Assembly: GCF_003149045.1 (NCBI RefSeq)
Contig: NZ_QGDU01000021.1
Location: forward strand, 1-61,337
Direction of reading: 5' to 3'
Length of the DNA: 61,337 nt
Source: Fibrobacter sp. UWR4
Lineage (GTDB): Bacteria > Fibrobacterota > Fibrobacteria > Fibrobacterales > Fibrobacteraceae
The position numbers were made by a program, and so were the translations under genes. The notes under the pieces are model-generated. The model did not search any database and was not told the origin of the DNA. It saw only the letters and a list, made by a program, of their open reading frames with translations. Shown piece after piece: positions 16,575 to 27,288 of the stretch (its first letter is position 1; every line of letters starts with the position of its first letter).

Positions 16575-18668
16575 TTAATGCACTCCGTTTCCTTCCGGAA
16601 CGTCGCAGGTCACGGCCTTGCCGCCGATTTCCAGCGCGATGGGTGCAGCGCCTTCGCCTGCAGTGCAGAACACTTCGCCGTTCTTGACGGAGAGAGCGAT
16701 CTTGTCGAAATCCTTCAGCTTCAGTTCGCGCGGTTCGCTGGGAGAGACTCCCTTGAACAAAGCGCGGTCACCGGGCTTTGCTCCTTCAGGTACGGCCACC
16801 AGGCGGCACTTGTGGGTTTCCGGTTCCAGGTCGCCTGCGAAGAGCATACCTGCGCTCATGATACCGCGAAGGGGTGCGGGCTTCAGGTTTGCGAACAAAA
16901 GAATCATGCGGTCCTTCAGTTCAGAAGCTTCGTAGCTAGCCTTCAGGCCTGAACAAACGGTGCGGAGTTCGCCTTCGCCTGCGTCCACCTTCAGAACATA
17001 GAGGGAAGTTGCATCCGGATGGTCTGCCACTTCCACGATCTTTGCTGCGCGAAGGTCCATGGCGGCAGGAACATCGGCAGCGGTCAGGGGCTTGTTCTGC
17101 TTGGGCTTGGCCTGCTGCTGTTGCTGCTGGGGATTCACTTCTTCGTCGATGCGGGGGAACAGGGGCTTGCCTTCGCCGAAGACTTCGCCACCCTTCAACA
17201 GACCCCAGACCAGATCTTCGGCACTTTCGAACTTGGTGCCCAGCATGGTCAGGCCTTCTTCTGCCTTGGTGGGGATCACCGGCCACAGCATGCAAAGGCT
17301 GAGGCGTACGGCTTCTGCGGCCACGTAAAGAACGGTAGCCAGTTCATCCTTGAGAGCCGGGTCCTTGGCCAGCTTCCAGGGAGCCTTGATTTCGAAGTAG
17401 CGGTTGATGCTACGGACAAGGCTCATGATGTTTTCGATGGACTGGGACAGGCGAGCCTGGGGCAGGTCCTGCTTAATGTCTTCGATGACCTTCTTGGCCA
17501 AGTTCATTACGTCGTTGGCGGCGTCATCCATAGTAACAGCTGCGGGCAGCTTGCCTTCGAAGTTGGTAAGCACCAGCTTGTGGACGCGATTCAGAACGTT
17601 GCCCAGGTCGTTTGCCAGGTCGGCGTTAATGCGACGGACAAAGGAATCGTGGGTGAAGTTTGCGTCCTGGCCAACCACCATTTCGCGTGCCAAGTAGTAA
17701 CGGAAAGCGTCGTTGCCGTACTTTTCCATGTAATCCATGGGCTTCACAACGTTACCGGCAGACTTACTCATCTTTTCGCCGCCGTTCACCAGCCACCAGC
17801 CGTGAGCCAGGATGTGCTTGGGCAGAGGAATGTCCAGAGCCATGAGCATAGTGGGCCAGTACACGCTATGAGTGGTAAGAATGTCCTTACCGATCAGGTG
17901 GTAGGTGGCGGGCCAGATGGGAGTGCCATCGGCATAAGTCTTGTGGAATGCGGTAGAGGCGCTCACATAGTTAAGCAGAGCGTCGAACCAGACGTAGGTC
18001 ACGTAGTCCGTGTCGAAAGGCAGAGGGATACCCCAGGAGAGGCGAGCCTTCGGGCGGCTAATGCAGAGGTCGTTCAGCGGTTGACGCAAGAAGCCCAGGA
18101 TTTCGTTACGACGGTAGTCGGGAACAATCCAGTCCGGGTTGGTGTTCAAGTGGTCGATGAGCTGCTGCTGATACTTGCTCATCTTGAAGAAGTAGTTCTT
18201 TTCCTTCAGCCATTCCACCGGGCGGTGGCTAATGGGGTCGCACTTGTTTTCGTCCAGTTCGTCTTCGGAGAAGAAACGTTCTTCGCCGACAGAGTACCAG
18301 CCTTCGTATTCCTTGGAATAGATTTCGCCCTTGTCCCACAGCTTCTGCAGGCATTCCTGCACGTAAGCCTTGTGTTCGGGATAGGTGGTGCGGATGAAGA
18401 AGTCGTTGCAGATGCCCATCTTCTTCCACAAATCTTCGAAACGGTGGTAGTATTCGTCCACGTGTTCCTGCGGAGTCACTTCGCGCTTGGCAGCAGCACG
18501 CTGCACCTTCTGGCCGTGTTCGTCGGTACCAGTCAAAAAGTAGGTCTGGTAGCCGAGAATCTTGTGGAAGCGAGTGAGAATGTCTGCAAGGACGGTGGTG
18601 TAGGAATGACCGATATGGGGTGCGTCATTCACATAGTAAATCGGAGTAGTAACGTAAAAGTTCTTCAT
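16575..18668 (-). CDS. metG: Methionyl-tRNA synthetase with C-terminal tRNA-binding domain
   Basis: The 697-residue class I synthetase charges tRNA-Met. It contains PHIGH (residues 17-21) and KMSKS (near 300), a connective region with few Cys (zinc-poor type), the anticodon-binding helical domain, a Gln-rich linker (NPQQQQQQ) and an EMAPII/Trbp111-like OB-fold from about residue 590 (AAKIVEVADHPDATSLYVL...LKPAPLRGIMSAGML). The start at 18668 begins the catalytic domain directly. No Shine-Dalgarno sequence is present; TATCTT ends 9 bases before the ATG, so the gene may have its own leaderless transcript although it follows the upstream gene closely. Confidence 0.96.
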   Translation of the reverse strand: MKNFYVTTPIYYVNDAPHIGHSYTTVLADILTRFHKILGYQTYFLTGTDEHGQKVQRAAAKREVTPQEHVDEYYHRFEDLWKKMGICNDFFIRTTYPEHKAYVQECLQKLWDKGEIYSKEYEGWYSVGEERFFSEDELDENKCDPISHRPVEWLKEKNYFFKMSKYQQQLIDHLNTNPDWIVPDYRRNEILGFLRQPLNDLCISRPKARLSWGIPLPFDTDYVTYVWFDALLNYVSASTAFHKTYADGTPIWPATYHLIGKDILTTHSVYWPTMLMALDIPLPKHILAHGWWLVNGGEKMSKSAGNVVKPMDYMEKYGNDAFRYYLAREMVVGQDANFTHDSFVRRINADLANDLGNVLNRVHKLVLTNFEGKLPAAVTMDDAANDVMNLAKKVIEDIKQDLPQARLSQSIENIMSLVRSINRYFEIKAPWKLAKDPALKDELATVLYVAAEAVRLSLCMLWPVIPTKAEEGLTMLGTKFESAEDLVWGLLKGGEVFGEGKPLFPRIDEEVNPQQQQQQAKPKQNKPLTAADVPAAMDLRAAKIVEVADHPDATSLYVLKVDAGEGELRTVCSGLKASYEASELKDRMILLFANLKPAPLRGIMSAGMLFAGDLEPETHKCRLVAVPEGAKPGDRALFKGVSPSEPRELKLKDFDKIALSVKNGEVFCTAGEGAAPIALEIGGKAVTCDVPEGNGVH

Positions 18669-18702
18669 ATGGCGCGCAAGATAGAAAAAATTGCAATATG
18701 TC

Positions 18703-19746
18703 TTACTGGTAATATCTGATTTGGTACTTGTATTTCTGGTATTCCTTGAATTCTTTTGTTTTAGGATCCTTCCTAGAATAGACACTTTCTATAACATTCC
18801 CGAAATCATCAGTGGTAATGCGGGTGACCGCATGTAAATTTCCTGCGTAGTCGTAGTATTCTTCACGAACTAGCTTTCCGTCTTCATATTTCAGGAATTT
18901 GGTGAATCCTCCAGATATGATTTTGGAAACTCGACCGTCCTCGCCGTATTCGTATTGAGTATGTTCCTGAGTGTCGCTAATGTCGCTGGAATAAACCAGG
19001 TCCACAATTTTTCCGTCTTGATTTCGCTGGATGGACTCGTAAGAATAAAGCTTTCCGTTGTAGGATACGCTTCTTTCCTTCACTTTCTTGCCGTCAGAAT
19101 CATATGTGAAGGAAACCGCATCTTTCCCGTGGTATTGACCTTCAATCTGGATGGAAGAAATGTTGTGTTGTTCGTTATAGATTCGTTCCAGCTTGTGGGC
19201 GAAGGGATAAATAACCCTCAGATCCTGTGTTTTGCCGGTTTCATCTACGAGAAAACTGATTTTATAGATCGCTGAGGATGTGTCCTGCCTGGTATAATAC
19301 CAGCGGGTACCTCCGTCTTCTTTTTTCTGGGAGCTAGTGATGACGGAATAAATCTTTTTCGTATAAGCTTCCCTACGTAACAAACGTCCGTCGTCATCCA
19401 GTATACTCTTTCTGCTGATAAGTACTTTGCCCAGCGAATCCTTCACGTTCCACTCGGTTTCTACCTTGTCCTTGTTCCAGACCTTGAAAAAGGATGCTTT
19501 AAGATGTTCTGCACCGGCGGAATCGATATGAAATAGCTCTGCACTTAAATTTTCCACATCTCCCATGAGTGCGCGGTTTTCTTGGTCTTGAGGCTCTATG
19601 TAAGGCATGACTTTGCCTTGCTCATCAAGAATGCTGAAAAACGTAAATGCCTTGGCCACTTGTATGTTGGAACATCCGTACAACGAGAAAAGAAGGAAAG
19701 CTGTTAAAAGCTTTCCTGCTAAATTAAAAAATGGATGATTGTTCAT
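18703..19746 (-). CDS. Lipoprotein with YD/RHS-like repeats
   Basis: The 347-residue product has a lipoprotein signal (LYGC, Cys near residue 25). From about residue 110 onward it has degenerate tyrosine/aspartate repeats: DDDGRLLRREAY, YDSDGKKVKERSV, NQDGKIVDLVY, YGEDGRVSKIISG, YEDGKLVREEYYDYAGN and DDFGNVIES. Such YD-type repeats form beta strands and occur in RHS proteins and in many surface lipoproteins; no toxin domain is present. It begins 11 bases after the stop of the 19758-21068 gene, and metG follows after 34 bases, so it lies in the middle of a possible three-gene transcript. Confidence 0.7.
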   Translation of the reverse strand: MNNHPFFNLAGKLLTAFLLFSLYGCSNIQVAKAFTFFSILDEQGKVMPYIEPQDQENRALMGDVENLSAELFHIDSAGAEHLKASFFKVWNKDKVETEWNVKDSLGKVLISRKSILDDDGRLLRREAYTKKIYSVITSSQKKEDGGTRWYYTRQDTSSAIYKISFLVDETGKTQDLRVIYPFAHKLERIYNEQHNISSIQIEGQYHGKDAVSFTYDSDGKKVKERSVSYNGKLYSYESIQRNQDGKIVDLVYSSDISDTQEHTQYEYGEDGRVSKIISGGFTKFLKYEDGKLVREEYYDYAGNLHAVTRITTDDFGNVIESVYSRKDPKTKEFKEYQKYKYQIRYYQ

Positions 19747-19757
19747 TTGTTTGTGTT

Positions 19758-21068
19758 TTAGAAACTGTTTGTATTAAAATTAATACCAATGTTGAAGAAC
19801 AAAGCGGGAATGAACTGGATGGGAGAAATTGCAAGACCCAGTTCAAATCGGTTGATTCCGGAGTCCACAAACAGGGAAGTCTTGGATTCAATGTACTTCA
19901 TGCTTTCATTGACCGGAATTGTAATAGCTTCGCGAAAACCATAGGGTGTTTTGCTCTTCATATAGTATTCGCCAAACAGTTTAACTCCGTGAATCAGCTT
20001 GGTTTCTGCTTCTTCGGTATCGTCGTCAGAATAACTCCAGCGGTTTTCCTTTTCTTTACCTGCTGTCGCCCAAACGTATGCTCCGTAGCCTGCGCCAAAT
20101 CCAAGACAGGTGCCACTTGTGGCGGAACAACGGACTAATCCAAGAGATACTTCCCAGTTGACGCCCATTTCGAGGAGGCCTTCAATGATTGCAGAGGAGT
20201 CACGGAATGCCTTGCTGTCTTCCAGGTAGTTGTCTGTCAGGTAGCCGATATTAAGGCCGACTGTACCGATCAGCTCAATTTTTTTGTTGTGGGCAACTGT
20301 TCCCCAGGGCATTGCGGAGTACGCTTCCTGATCGTATTCGAATTTTCCATTCTTGGCGGATTCGTTCAGGGACGGGTATTCTTCCTTGGTGACCACTTGA
20401 CTCCAGGGTCTTGTAAATTCCTTGAATCCGTGGCCATCGCGGACGAAATCTTTGATTTCATATCCGGAATGGACGATGATGGAGTCTTCCTGGAGAAGAG
20501 CGCTTTTTCTGGAAATGCTATGGAGAATTCCGTTGCCTCCCCAGATCAAGGCGGTGCCATCGTTTACAAACTGGAATCTCTTGCCTTTTCTCGGGTTGAT
20601 ATTGATGGACTCCAGAACTCCGTAACGAAATACAAAACTGAAGTTTCCTGCAATCTCTTCCACTTCATTCTTGATTTTCGTCAGGCTGTCATTTCCAAAG
20701 GCTTCGGTTCTCTGTCTTGCCTGCTTCTCGGATTCTGCCTTCACAATATCCATTAGGGGAGAATTGGTGAAAAATCCAGGAGAATAGACGTCCTTGTCAA
20801 AAAGATCGGAACATTCTTCCGTCCACTTTTCAAGAATACCCTTTACCTCTGCAGTGTGGTTTTCGTCGAAATGGATAACAAGACTGTCATTTTGATAGTC
20901 TGCCTTAAGGTACTGCTCGGGGGCATATTGGGGCAATGCCAGGACGGTGAGTTTCTGGATACATTCGTTGGCGTGAACTTTCAAGTTCATGTTATCCTTC
21001 TGGTCTGCCCATGCTGCGGATGCCAGAAGGCTAGAGATTGCCATTATTTCAAGAGTTCTCTTGAACAT
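19758..21068 (-). CDS. Exported protein of unknown function, probable outer-membrane protein
   Basis: The 436-residue product has a signal peptide (MFKRTLEIMAISSLLASAAWA). The N-terminal half is charged (KADYQNDSLVIHFDENHTAEVKG). The C-terminal half has alternating hydrophobic/aromatic strands (GTVGLNIGYLTDN, WEVSLGLVR, FGAGYGAYVWAT, GVKLFGEYYMKSK, FELGLAISPIQFIPALFFNIG) and ends NFNTNSF, consistent with an outer-membrane barrel. AAAGGAGG about 7 bases before the ATG at 21068 decides the start; the frame is open for about 20 more codons upstream. A TTATATTT box on the minus strand lies about 40 bases upstream. Confidence 0.7.
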   Translation of the reverse strand: MFKRTLEIMAISSLLASAAWADQKDNMNLKVHANECIQKLTVLALPQYAPEQYLKADYQNDSLVIHFDENHTAEVKGILEKWTEECSDLFDKDVYSPGFFTNSPLMDIVKAESEKQARQRTEAFGNDSLTKIKNEVEEIAGNFSFVFRYGVLESININPRKGKRFQFVNDGTALIWGGNGILHSISRKSALLQEDSIIVHSGYEIKDFVRDGHGFKEFTRPWSQVVTKEEYPSLNESAKNGKFEYDQEAYSAMPWGTVAHNKKIELIGTVGLNIGYLTDNYLEDSKAFRDSSAIIEGLLEMGVNWEVSLGLVRCSATSGTCLGFGAGYGAYVWATAGKEKENRWSYSDDDTEEAETKLIHGVKLFGEYYMKSKTPYGFREAITIPVNESMKYIESKTSLFVDSGINRFELGLAISPIQFIPALFFNIGINFNTNSF

Positions 21069-21163
21069 GCACTTTCCTCCTTTAAAGTGTGCTTTTTTCG
21101 GATGGGAAATATAACTTTTTCTAATATTCACCTCGATAACACAAAAGTATTACTTTGTAATTT

Positions 21164-21769
21164 ATGCTGAAATTGTACTTGACCACCTGTCCGGATGACT
21201 TTGCCGGTGAATATGACGATATTGAGGAAATGTTTAAGCGGGGGCTTTCTCGTCTTATCCTTAAGAAGCGTCGCGGAACCGCCGATGACTATGAGCGCTG
21301 GCTGCTTTCCTTGCCCATGGAATATCGTGAACGGATTTGGGTGTGGGGTACTCCCGATACGGCGGAACAGCTGGATGTCCGTGGCTGTGTGGCAGAAGCA
21401 GGTTCCTTCATGAGGGAGGTTCCCGAGTCCTGGAAACGTGTGAACTGCATTGCCTTCTGCCGATCCCTAGAACAGGTGAAGGATTTACCTGACTGGGTGG
21501 CAGGAGCCCTTGTAGGACCTGTTTTTCAGCCATTTTCTGCCTTAGAGCCTGTAAAAACTCTGGCAGATCGTGCCGAGTCACTAGAAAAATTGGCTGAGGA
21601 AATGTCTGAATTAGGTGGAAGAGTCCCGCTTATTGTCTTTGGGGGCTTTGATCAGGATAATCTTTCCGAGGCCAAGAAACTTCCTGTTTCTGGTGTTTCC
21701 CTGCTGGGTGGAATCTGGAATTATGCGGATTCCTTAAATGCCTTTATAAAGACCTCTAGGTTTGTCTAA
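21164..21769 (+). CDS. ThiE/TenI-like thiamine phosphate synthase family protein
   Basis: The 201-residue protein opens MLKLYLTTCPDDF and ends with the phosphate-binding end of a TIM barrel: GPVFQPFS, then PLIVFGGFDQDNLSEAKKLPVSGVSLLGGIWNYADS, which matches the ThiE/TenI plan (PL.a.GGi...n...... G..gvav...i). The pyrophosphate-binding Lys/Asp residues of true ThiE are not obvious. It could therefore be a TenI-like regulator or isomerase rather than the synthase. No Shine-Dalgarno sequence precedes the ATG. No other thiamine genes are nearby. Confidence 0.65.
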   Translation: MLKLYLTTCPDDFAGEYDDIEEMFKRGLSRLILKKRRGTADDYERWLLSLPMEYRERIWVWGTPDTAEQLDVRGCVAEAGSFMREVPESWKRVNCIAFCRSLEQVKDLPDWVAGALVGPVFQPFSALEPVKTLADRAESLEKLAEEMSELGGRVPLIVFGGFDQDNLSEAKKLPVSGVSLLGGIWNYADSLNAFIKTSRFV

Positions 21770-21904
21770 AAAAATGGATGGAGTGTGTTCTATATCACAT
21801 CCGTTTCTTAAAAAAAACTTTCTCATTTGTGTTTTTTGACGAAAAAAGGCGATTTTTGTTCCAAATTGGAATAAAATAAATTGTCCCATTCCAAAATCAT
21901 AACA

Positions 21905-21910
21905 TATATT
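21905..21910 (+). promoter_or_regulatory. -10 box directly before the REC-HD-GYP start
   Basis: TATATT ends 6 bases before the ATG at 21917. AGGGG lies between them but only one base from the ATG, too close for a normal Shine-Dalgarno sequence. Confidence 0.45.
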
Positions 21911-21916
21911 AGGGGC

Positions 21917-22987
21917 ATGGATAGCTCATTCGCTAAGATTCTCGTTATTGACGATACGAAAACCAACATTGAAGTGTTGGAAGGTATCTTGTGCGGTGAG
22001 TACGACATGTATGTGGCCCTCAACGGAAAGAAGGGCTTGCTCCTGACCGAAAAGGTAAAACCGGATCTTATTCTCCTGGATGTGATGATGCCGGAGATGG
22101 ATGGCTACGAAACCCTCCGCCAGATGAAGGCCCGGGGCCTTGTGGACGATACTCCGGTCATTTTCCTGACTGCAAAGGCTGACGCCAAGAGTGAACAGAC
22201 TGGCTTGGACCTTGGTGCAGTGGACTACATTGTCAAACCCTTTAATCCGGATCTTGTTCGCCTTCGTATCAAGAACCAGCTGGAATTCAAGCACCAACGT
22301 GATCATCTCCACGAACTAGTGGATGAAAAGACTCGAGATCTTCGCAAGACTTTGAAGGTCCTGCTGACCAGCCTTGGTGCCCTTTCTGAATATCGTGATA
22401 CGGATACGGGCGAACACATTAAGCGCACTCAGGTTCTTGTCCAGATGCTTGCTGAAAGACTGAAGAACCATCCTGATTTTAGCGCCGCTATTCCTAGCAA
22501 GGAATACATTGACTTTTATGCAACCGCAGCTCCCTTGCACGATATTGGCAAGGTGGGTATTCCTGATGAAATTCTCCATAAGCCAGCAAGGCTTACGGAC
22601 GAAGAACGTGAAATCATGAGTAAGCATCCCCAGATGGGATACGACGTGGTGTACAATGCTACCCGTGAGTTGACGAATCATCCTTTGATAAAGATTGCTG
22701 CGGATATAATTTTGAATCACCATGAACGTTGGGATGGCAAGGGCTATCCTAATGGAATCAAGGGAAATGAAATCCCTGTTGGCGCAAGACTGATGGCAGT
22801 TGCTGACGTCTATGATGCCCTGGTTTCCCGTAGACCCTACAAGGAACCGTACCCTCATGAAGTTGCCGCTGCCGAAATTCAGAGTGGTCGCGGTACGCAG
22901 TTTGACCCTGCAGTTGTGGATGCCTTTATGGAAATTCAGTCCCTGCTGCCTGCCCTTTACGAACAGTTTAAGGACGGAATTATTTAG
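21917..22987 (+). CDS. Response regulator with HD-GYP domain (cyclic di-GMP phosphodiesterase type)
   Basis: The 356-residue cytoplasmic protein has a receiver domain in residues 1-125, with phosphoacceptor Asp55 ([13 protein letters not shown]) and the conserved Lys in VDYIVKPF. A short coiled linker follows, then an HD-GYP domain in about 145-350. HD-GYP motifs seen are GEHIKRT, LHDIGK (His208-Asp209), [13 protein letters not shown] and [13 protein letters not shown]. It probably degrades cyclic di-GMP under control of a histidine kinase. The hybrid kinase gene begins 11 bases after its stop, which makes that kinase the likely partner. The upstream TTG-initiated extension of the frame was rejected. 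Confidence 0.92.
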   Translation: MDSSFAKILVIDDTKTNIEVLEGILCGEYDMYVALNGKKGLLLTEKVKPDLILLDVMMPEMDGYETLRQMKARGLVDDTPVIFLTAKADAKSEQTGLDLGAVDYIVKPFNPDLVRLRIKNQLEFKHQRDHLHELVDEKTRDLRKTLKVLLTSLGALSEYRDTDTGEHIKRTQVLVQMLAERLKNHPDFSAAIPSKEYIDFYATAAPLHDIGKVGIPDEILHKPARLTDEEREIMSKHPQMGYDVVYNATRELTNHPLIKIAADIILNHHERWDGKGYPNGIKGNEIPVGARLMAVADVYDALVSRRPYKEPYPHEVAAAEIQSGRGTQFDPAVVDAFMEIQSLLPALYEQFKDGII

Positions 22988-22998
22988 GGAGTTGTCCC

Positions 22999-25900
22999 AT
23001 GACTCAAAATCCCTTAAATGACAAGCGTCGTCGCCTAAGATGGCGCATTTCTTTTGTTTATGCCATTCCCATGCTGGTGGCATCCGTTGTTCTTGTATGC
23101 TTTTTCTATTTCATGGTCCGCTCCATGTTCGTTACCTCTGCGTATTCTTCTGCAGAAAGCAACTTGAAGAACAAGGTGGTCTATAGCGTCGAGAAGCTTT
23201 TGACGGATTATGAAAAAGACTTCATGGACTTGGCCAAGAAAGCTCAGTACTATCAGGCAGGAGCCCTAAAGGGGCAAACATCCAAGCAGATTCTTCGGGA
23301 TGATGGCGTGGTAGACCTGTATTATGGCTCCAGTAAGGGTGAGTATAGTTCTGCTAGGGGTATGAAACTGGAAAGCGGTAAGTCCGAATTCCGTACAACC
23401 GCATGGTATCTGGAAGCAGCCCGAAAGAAGGGGCTTGCGTTCTCTGGACCGAACGTTCGCCGTGATTTGGGAAAGATGACCATGACCTTGTCCCATCCCA
23501 TTTGGGATAAGAATAAGAGGGTCACTTCCGTTATTGCGGAAGATCTGGATTTGCATGAGATCCGCACGTCTATGGGATCCCTTGCTCGTGATGAAGGTGG
23601 TATCACGTTGCTCCTGAGCAAGGAAAACGATAACCTGATCACCTATTTCCCTTATGAAACCAATATGGGTAAGGTGGTCCAGGATACGGTGGAAAACTTG
23701 CTGGAAATGGTTTCCGGAAGTTTTAGCGCGGATACATTAAGTGCCGCAGAAGTCCTTCGTTTTGAAAGAACCAATGAACATCATCAGCGCATGGTGTTCA
23801 TGGTGGTGAGTTTAAAGAATAAGCCATTCTACGTGATTCATGCCGCCCAGCAGAACCGCATTGTATCCGGCGTGGAAAACCACATTTCTGCATTCATTCT
23901 TCTGGTTGTCCTTGCTGTGATTATCCTGATGGGTGCCGCCGCCATCGTGTCCCATATGCTGTTTAGTCGGTATATCCAGAGAGACCTGAGCGATAGCGTG
24001 AGCTCGAGTACCATGTTCGACACTTTGCTAGGAAGTGATAACTTTAGGATTATCCTGACGAATGATACCTTTGATATCCTCCACGCCAGCGCTTACGTCA
24101 TGGACTTCCTTACGGATGGGGATGATATTAAGGGTCAAATTCTCTTTAAGTACATTGATTCTGATCAGTTCAAGAAGTTTGCACATCGTGTGGCGATGGG
24201 CGGTGAAATGCACGCCAGTGAACGCAAGATTCGTGTGCCAGTAAAGAGCTTTAATGGGGAAATCGCATGGTGGGGAATCTTCTTCCAGGTGCTGGTGGAA
24301 GATAACGGTGAAATGCGTTACCTCTTTATGATTACCGATGAAACCAGCGGTATTCAGAAGGATACCATCCTTGACACCATCATGATGTCTGCTGATCACT
24401 CTATCCTGATCATTTTCGACAGATACCTGAAGGTGACCTATATTTCCAAGCAGTTGGCCGATTTCTTTGGCTGCGAATGGAAATCCCTGATTGGTCTTAA
24501 GCTGGATGAACTGAAGGACATTGGTCTTCCAGAGAATATGATCCGATCCTTGAAGAGGTCCTTCAGCAAGCAGGATCTTTGGAAGGATTCCTTTGAATTA
24601 AAATCCGAGGCCTTGCATACCAGCGTCTGGTTCCGTGGCGAAGCCTGTACCTTGGCCATGCAGGAAACTCTGGTGGGCTACATGCTTTCCATGATCGATA
24701 TTTCCGAAGTGGTGGCAGCTCGTGAAATTGCAGAACAGGCTACCCAGGCAAAGAGCGAATTCCTGGCCAATATGAGTCATGAAATCCGTACGCCTATGAA
24801 TGCCATTATCGGTATGGCCCACCTGACTTCCGAAACACAGCTGGATGAACATCAGCGCGGATTTATCGATCGAATTAGCGCCGCAGCGAAGTCCTTGCTC
24901 GGAATTATCAACAACATCCTGGACTTCTCCAAAATTGAAGCCAAGAAGCAGGAACTTGAAAATACACAGCTTGTGCTTCAGGATGTGCTGGGTGAGGTGG
25001 CTGCCCTTGCGGAAGTCCGTATTGATGGAAAACCCATTGAACTGATCGTGGATATCGATCCTGAAATTCCGGAAATCCTGATGGGTGACCCTCTACGAAT
25101 TTCTCAGATCTTTACCAACCTGATCAATAATGCAACCAAGTTTACGGAAAAGGGAAACATCACCCTCCGTGTTGAAATGCTCCAGCGCAATGCCGGTAGT
25201 GTCAAACTGTCCTTCAGTGTAATTGATACTGGCATCGGTATGACTCCGGAACAGCGTAGCCGTCTGTTTAACGCTTTCACTCAGGCGGATGGCTCTACAA
25301 CGCGTAAGTATGGCGGTACTGGCCTGGGCCTGGTGATTTCCAAGTCCCTGGTGGAATTGATGGGTGGCCAGATGCAGGTGGAAAGTGAACCAGGTGTTGG
25401 TTCCAGGTTCTTCTTTACAATCACGTTGCCCATTGCACCTGCCTCTGCCGCTCAGCCCAAGTGGATGGACGTGGAGGATTTCAAGGGAAAGAATATTCTC
25501 CTTGTGGATGATTGCGCCAACCTGAGAACGGTCTTGCGCCGTTACTTGACCATGTTACAGTGCGTCGTGGAAGAAGCTTCTTCTGTGGATGAAGCCCTGG
25601 ATTTGATTCAGGCTCATGATGAAGCAGGGGAGGATCCCTACGATTTGTTCCTGGTGGATTACGAAATGCCTATCCTGAACGGATTCGATTTTGTTCATGG
25701 TCTAAATGAAAAGATGGTCCTTGTTCCTAAGGTGCTGATGCATCCCATTCACTTTGACGAAAGTGACATGAGCAGGGCTTTGGGCCTGGGCTTTTGTAGT
25801 TGTGTTCCTAAGCCTCTCCAGATGGGCTCTCTCCTGAGTTCCATGCAGGAAGCCGTTGGACTTGAACCGACCTACAAGAAGGCGAAGAAGAAAGAAAAGA

Positions 25901-26970
25901 GCAAGATTTACTTTAAGGAGGCAAAGGTCCTGCTGGTGGAAGACAACCAGATGAACCAGGAACTGGCTGTGTCCTTGCTGAATAGCGTGGGTCTTACCGT
26001 GGTTGTTGCTAACAATGGTAAGGAATCCCTGGAGGTATTGAAGAAGGATGCCTTTGATCTGGTGCTGATGGATATTCAGATGCCTGTGATGGATGGCTTG
26101 ACCGCAACTAAGGAAATTCGTGCCCGGGAAGATGAATACTTCAAGAAGGTTCCGATTCTTGCCATGAGTGCCCGAGCCTTCCAGAAAGATACGGAAGAAT
26201 GCTTTGCTGCAGGTATGAATGCCCATATTGTGAAACCTATCGATCCGTCCCTGCTATACGAGGAAATGGCGAAGTTCCTGGCGGTTGCATCCGAAACGCC
26301 TATGGTTGCCACTGCCGATACGGAAAAGGAAGCTATTTCTCCGGAAGATCGCGAATTTGTGAACCAGTTCCAGAAGGTTCGTGATTTCGATGCGGAAACG
26401 GGCTTCTATCATGCCAATAGCAGCCGTAGCATTTACCTGAAGATTGTGCAGGGCTTTGTCCGTGATTATGGCAACAGCAGCTTTGATCTTCATCGTCTGC
26501 TGGAAAATCATGATTACGAATTGGCTTCCCGTACGGTACATACCATCAAGGGATTGTGCGGTACAATTGGTGCAGGTCAAACACAGAAACTTGGATCTGA
26601 ACTGGAGGAACAGCTGTCTGAAAAGACCTGCAATCCTGCTCTCTTAAGTTCCTTTGAAAATAGCCTGAAGAATTTGATTCAGGATTTGGAAGTTGTTCTA
26701 GTTAATGTTGTCCAGGAAAATACGGAATCGGCCCCGAAACAGGCTGATCCTGAAGCTCAGGAGAAGCTGAAGACCGCCGTAACTGCCTTGAAGGATGCGT
26801 TGGATAACTGTTCTTCGACCCTCTGTAAGCGTATTCTGGATGATGTGGAATACATTTCCTTTATTCCGGAACAGGAACGCCTGCTTCGTAAACTGAAGGA
26901 ACAGATTGATGATTATGACTTCACTGAAGCCGCTGAAACCCTTGAGGCTCTTGAAAAAACTCTAGCATAG
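22999..26970 (+). CDS. Hybrid sensor histidine kinase with two receivers and an Hpt domain
   Basis: The 1323-residue inner-membrane kinase has, in order: a TM helix (about residues 15-38), a periplasmic sensor region (about 40-290, dCache-like by size), a second TM helix (about 292-318), two PAS-like regions (about 345-455 and 465-575), HisKA with His594 ([10 protein letters not shown]), HATPase with DTGIGM near 742 and GTGLGL, receiver 1 with Asp887, receiver 2 with Asp1025 ([13 protein letters not shown]), and an Hpt domain with His1181 ([10 protein letters not shown]). This is a BarA/multi-step phosphorelay design. AGGGAG lies before the ATG. It is cotranscribed with the REC-HD-GYP gene. 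The Hpt can relay phosphate to that protein's Asp55 (inference). Confidence 0.92.
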   Translation: MTQNPLNDKRRRLRWRISFVYAIPMLVASVVLVCFFYFMVRSMFVTSAYSSAESNLKNKVVYSVEKLLTDYEKDFMDLAKKAQYYQAGALKGQTSKQILRDDGVVDLYYGSSKGEYSSARGMKLESGKSEFRTTAWYLEAARKKGLAFSGPNVRRDLGKMTMTLSHPIWDKNKRVTSVIAEDLDLHEIRTSMGSLARDEGGITLLLSKENDNLITYFPYETNMGKVVQDTVENLLEMVSGSFSADTLSAAEVLRFERTNEHHQRMVFMVVSLKNKPFYVIHAAQQNRIVSGVENHISAFILLVVLAVIILMGAAAIVSHMLFSRYIQRDLSDSVSSSTMFDTLLGSDNFRIILTNDTFDILHASAYVMDFLTDGDDIKGQILFKYIDSDQFKKFAHRVAMGGEMHASERKIRVPVKSFNGEIAWWGIFFQVLVEDNGEMRYLFMITDETSGIQKDTILDTIMMSADHSILIIFDRYLKVTYISKQLADFFGCEWKSLIGLKLDELKDIGLPENMIRSLKRSFSKQDLWKDSFELKSEALHTSVWFRGEACTLAMQETLVGYMLSMIDISEVVAAREIAEQATQAKSEFLANMSHEIRTPMNAIIGMAHLTSETQLDEHQRGFIDRISAAAKSLLGIINNILDFSKIEAKKQELENTQLVLQDVLGEVAALAEVRIDGKPIELIVDIDPEIPEILMGDPLRISQIFTNLINNATKFTEKGNITLRVEMLQRNAGSVKLSFSVIDTGIGMTPEQRSRLFNAFTQADGSTTRKYGGTGLGLVISKSLVELMGGQMQVESEPGVGSRFFFTITLPIAPASAAQPKWMDVEDFKGKNILLVDDCANLRTVLRRYLTMLQCVVEEASSVDEALDLIQAHDEAGEDPYDLFLVDYEMPILNGFDFVHGLNEKMVLVPKVLMHPIHFDESDMSRALGLGFCSCVPKPLQMGSLLSSMQEAVGLEPTYKKAKKKEKSKIYFKEAKVLLVEDNQMNQELAVSLLNSVGLTVVVANNGKESLEVLKKDAFDLVLMDIQMPVMDGLTATKEIRAREDEYFKKVPILAMSARAFQKDTEECFAAGMNAHIVKPIDPSLLYEEMAKFLAVASETPMVATADTEKEAISPEDREFVNQFQKVRDFDAETGFYHANSSRSIYLKIVQGFVRDYGNSSFDLHRLLENHDYELASRTVHTIKGLCGTIGAGQTQKLGSELEEQLSEKTCNPALLSSFENSLKNLIQDLEVVLVNVVQENTESAPKQADPEAQEKLKTAVTALKDALDNCSSTLCKRILDDVEYISFIPEQERLLRKLKEQIDDYDFTEAAETLEALEKTLA

Positions 26971-26984
26971 AAAGCCTGATTTGG

Positions 26985-27269
26985 CTAATGCAGAACCATG
27001 GCTGCCATAAAGGCTAATGCCACGATAATGGCCGCGATGGTGCCCACGACACCCATTCCCTTGGACCTTTTCTTGTTGCCCAGGGAGTCCTCTCCAAATT
27101 CATTTTCTAGGATTTCGTCGTAGTCGGGGAGTTCTTCGTCGGCAAATTCTGCGCCGTCCTTCCAACCTGTATTTTTGTCGCTGCCACAGTGACGGCAGAA
27201 GGTGGCGTCAGGTTTAAGTTCGGCGCCGCAGTGGGGGCAAGTCATGGTTACAGAATCGTTTGTTTTCAT
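26985..27269 (-). CDS. Small zinc-ribbon membrane protein
   Basis: The 94-residue product starts with a zinc ribbon, CPHCGAELKPDATFCRHCG (two CxxC pairs). An acidic stretch (DEELPDYDEILENEFGED) follows, then a C-terminal TM helix (VVGTIAAIIVALAFMAAMVL). The ATG at 27269 was chosen because TATATT on the minus strand (27277-27282) ends 7 bases before it; an internal ATG at 27245 directly before the first Cys is also possible. It lies 19 bases after the 27289-28170 gene. Function is unknown. Confidence 0.72.
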   Translation of the reverse strand: MKTNDSVTMTCPHCGAELKPDATFCRHCGSDKNTGWKDGAEFADEELPDYDEILENEFGEDSLGNKKRSKGMGVVGTIAAIIVALAFMAAMVLH

Positions 27270-27288
27270 AGAAGGCAATATACAAAAC

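Noticed and set aside
17019-18719. 566-codon open frame opposite metG
   Set aside because: Antisense shadow of metG, produced by biased codon use.
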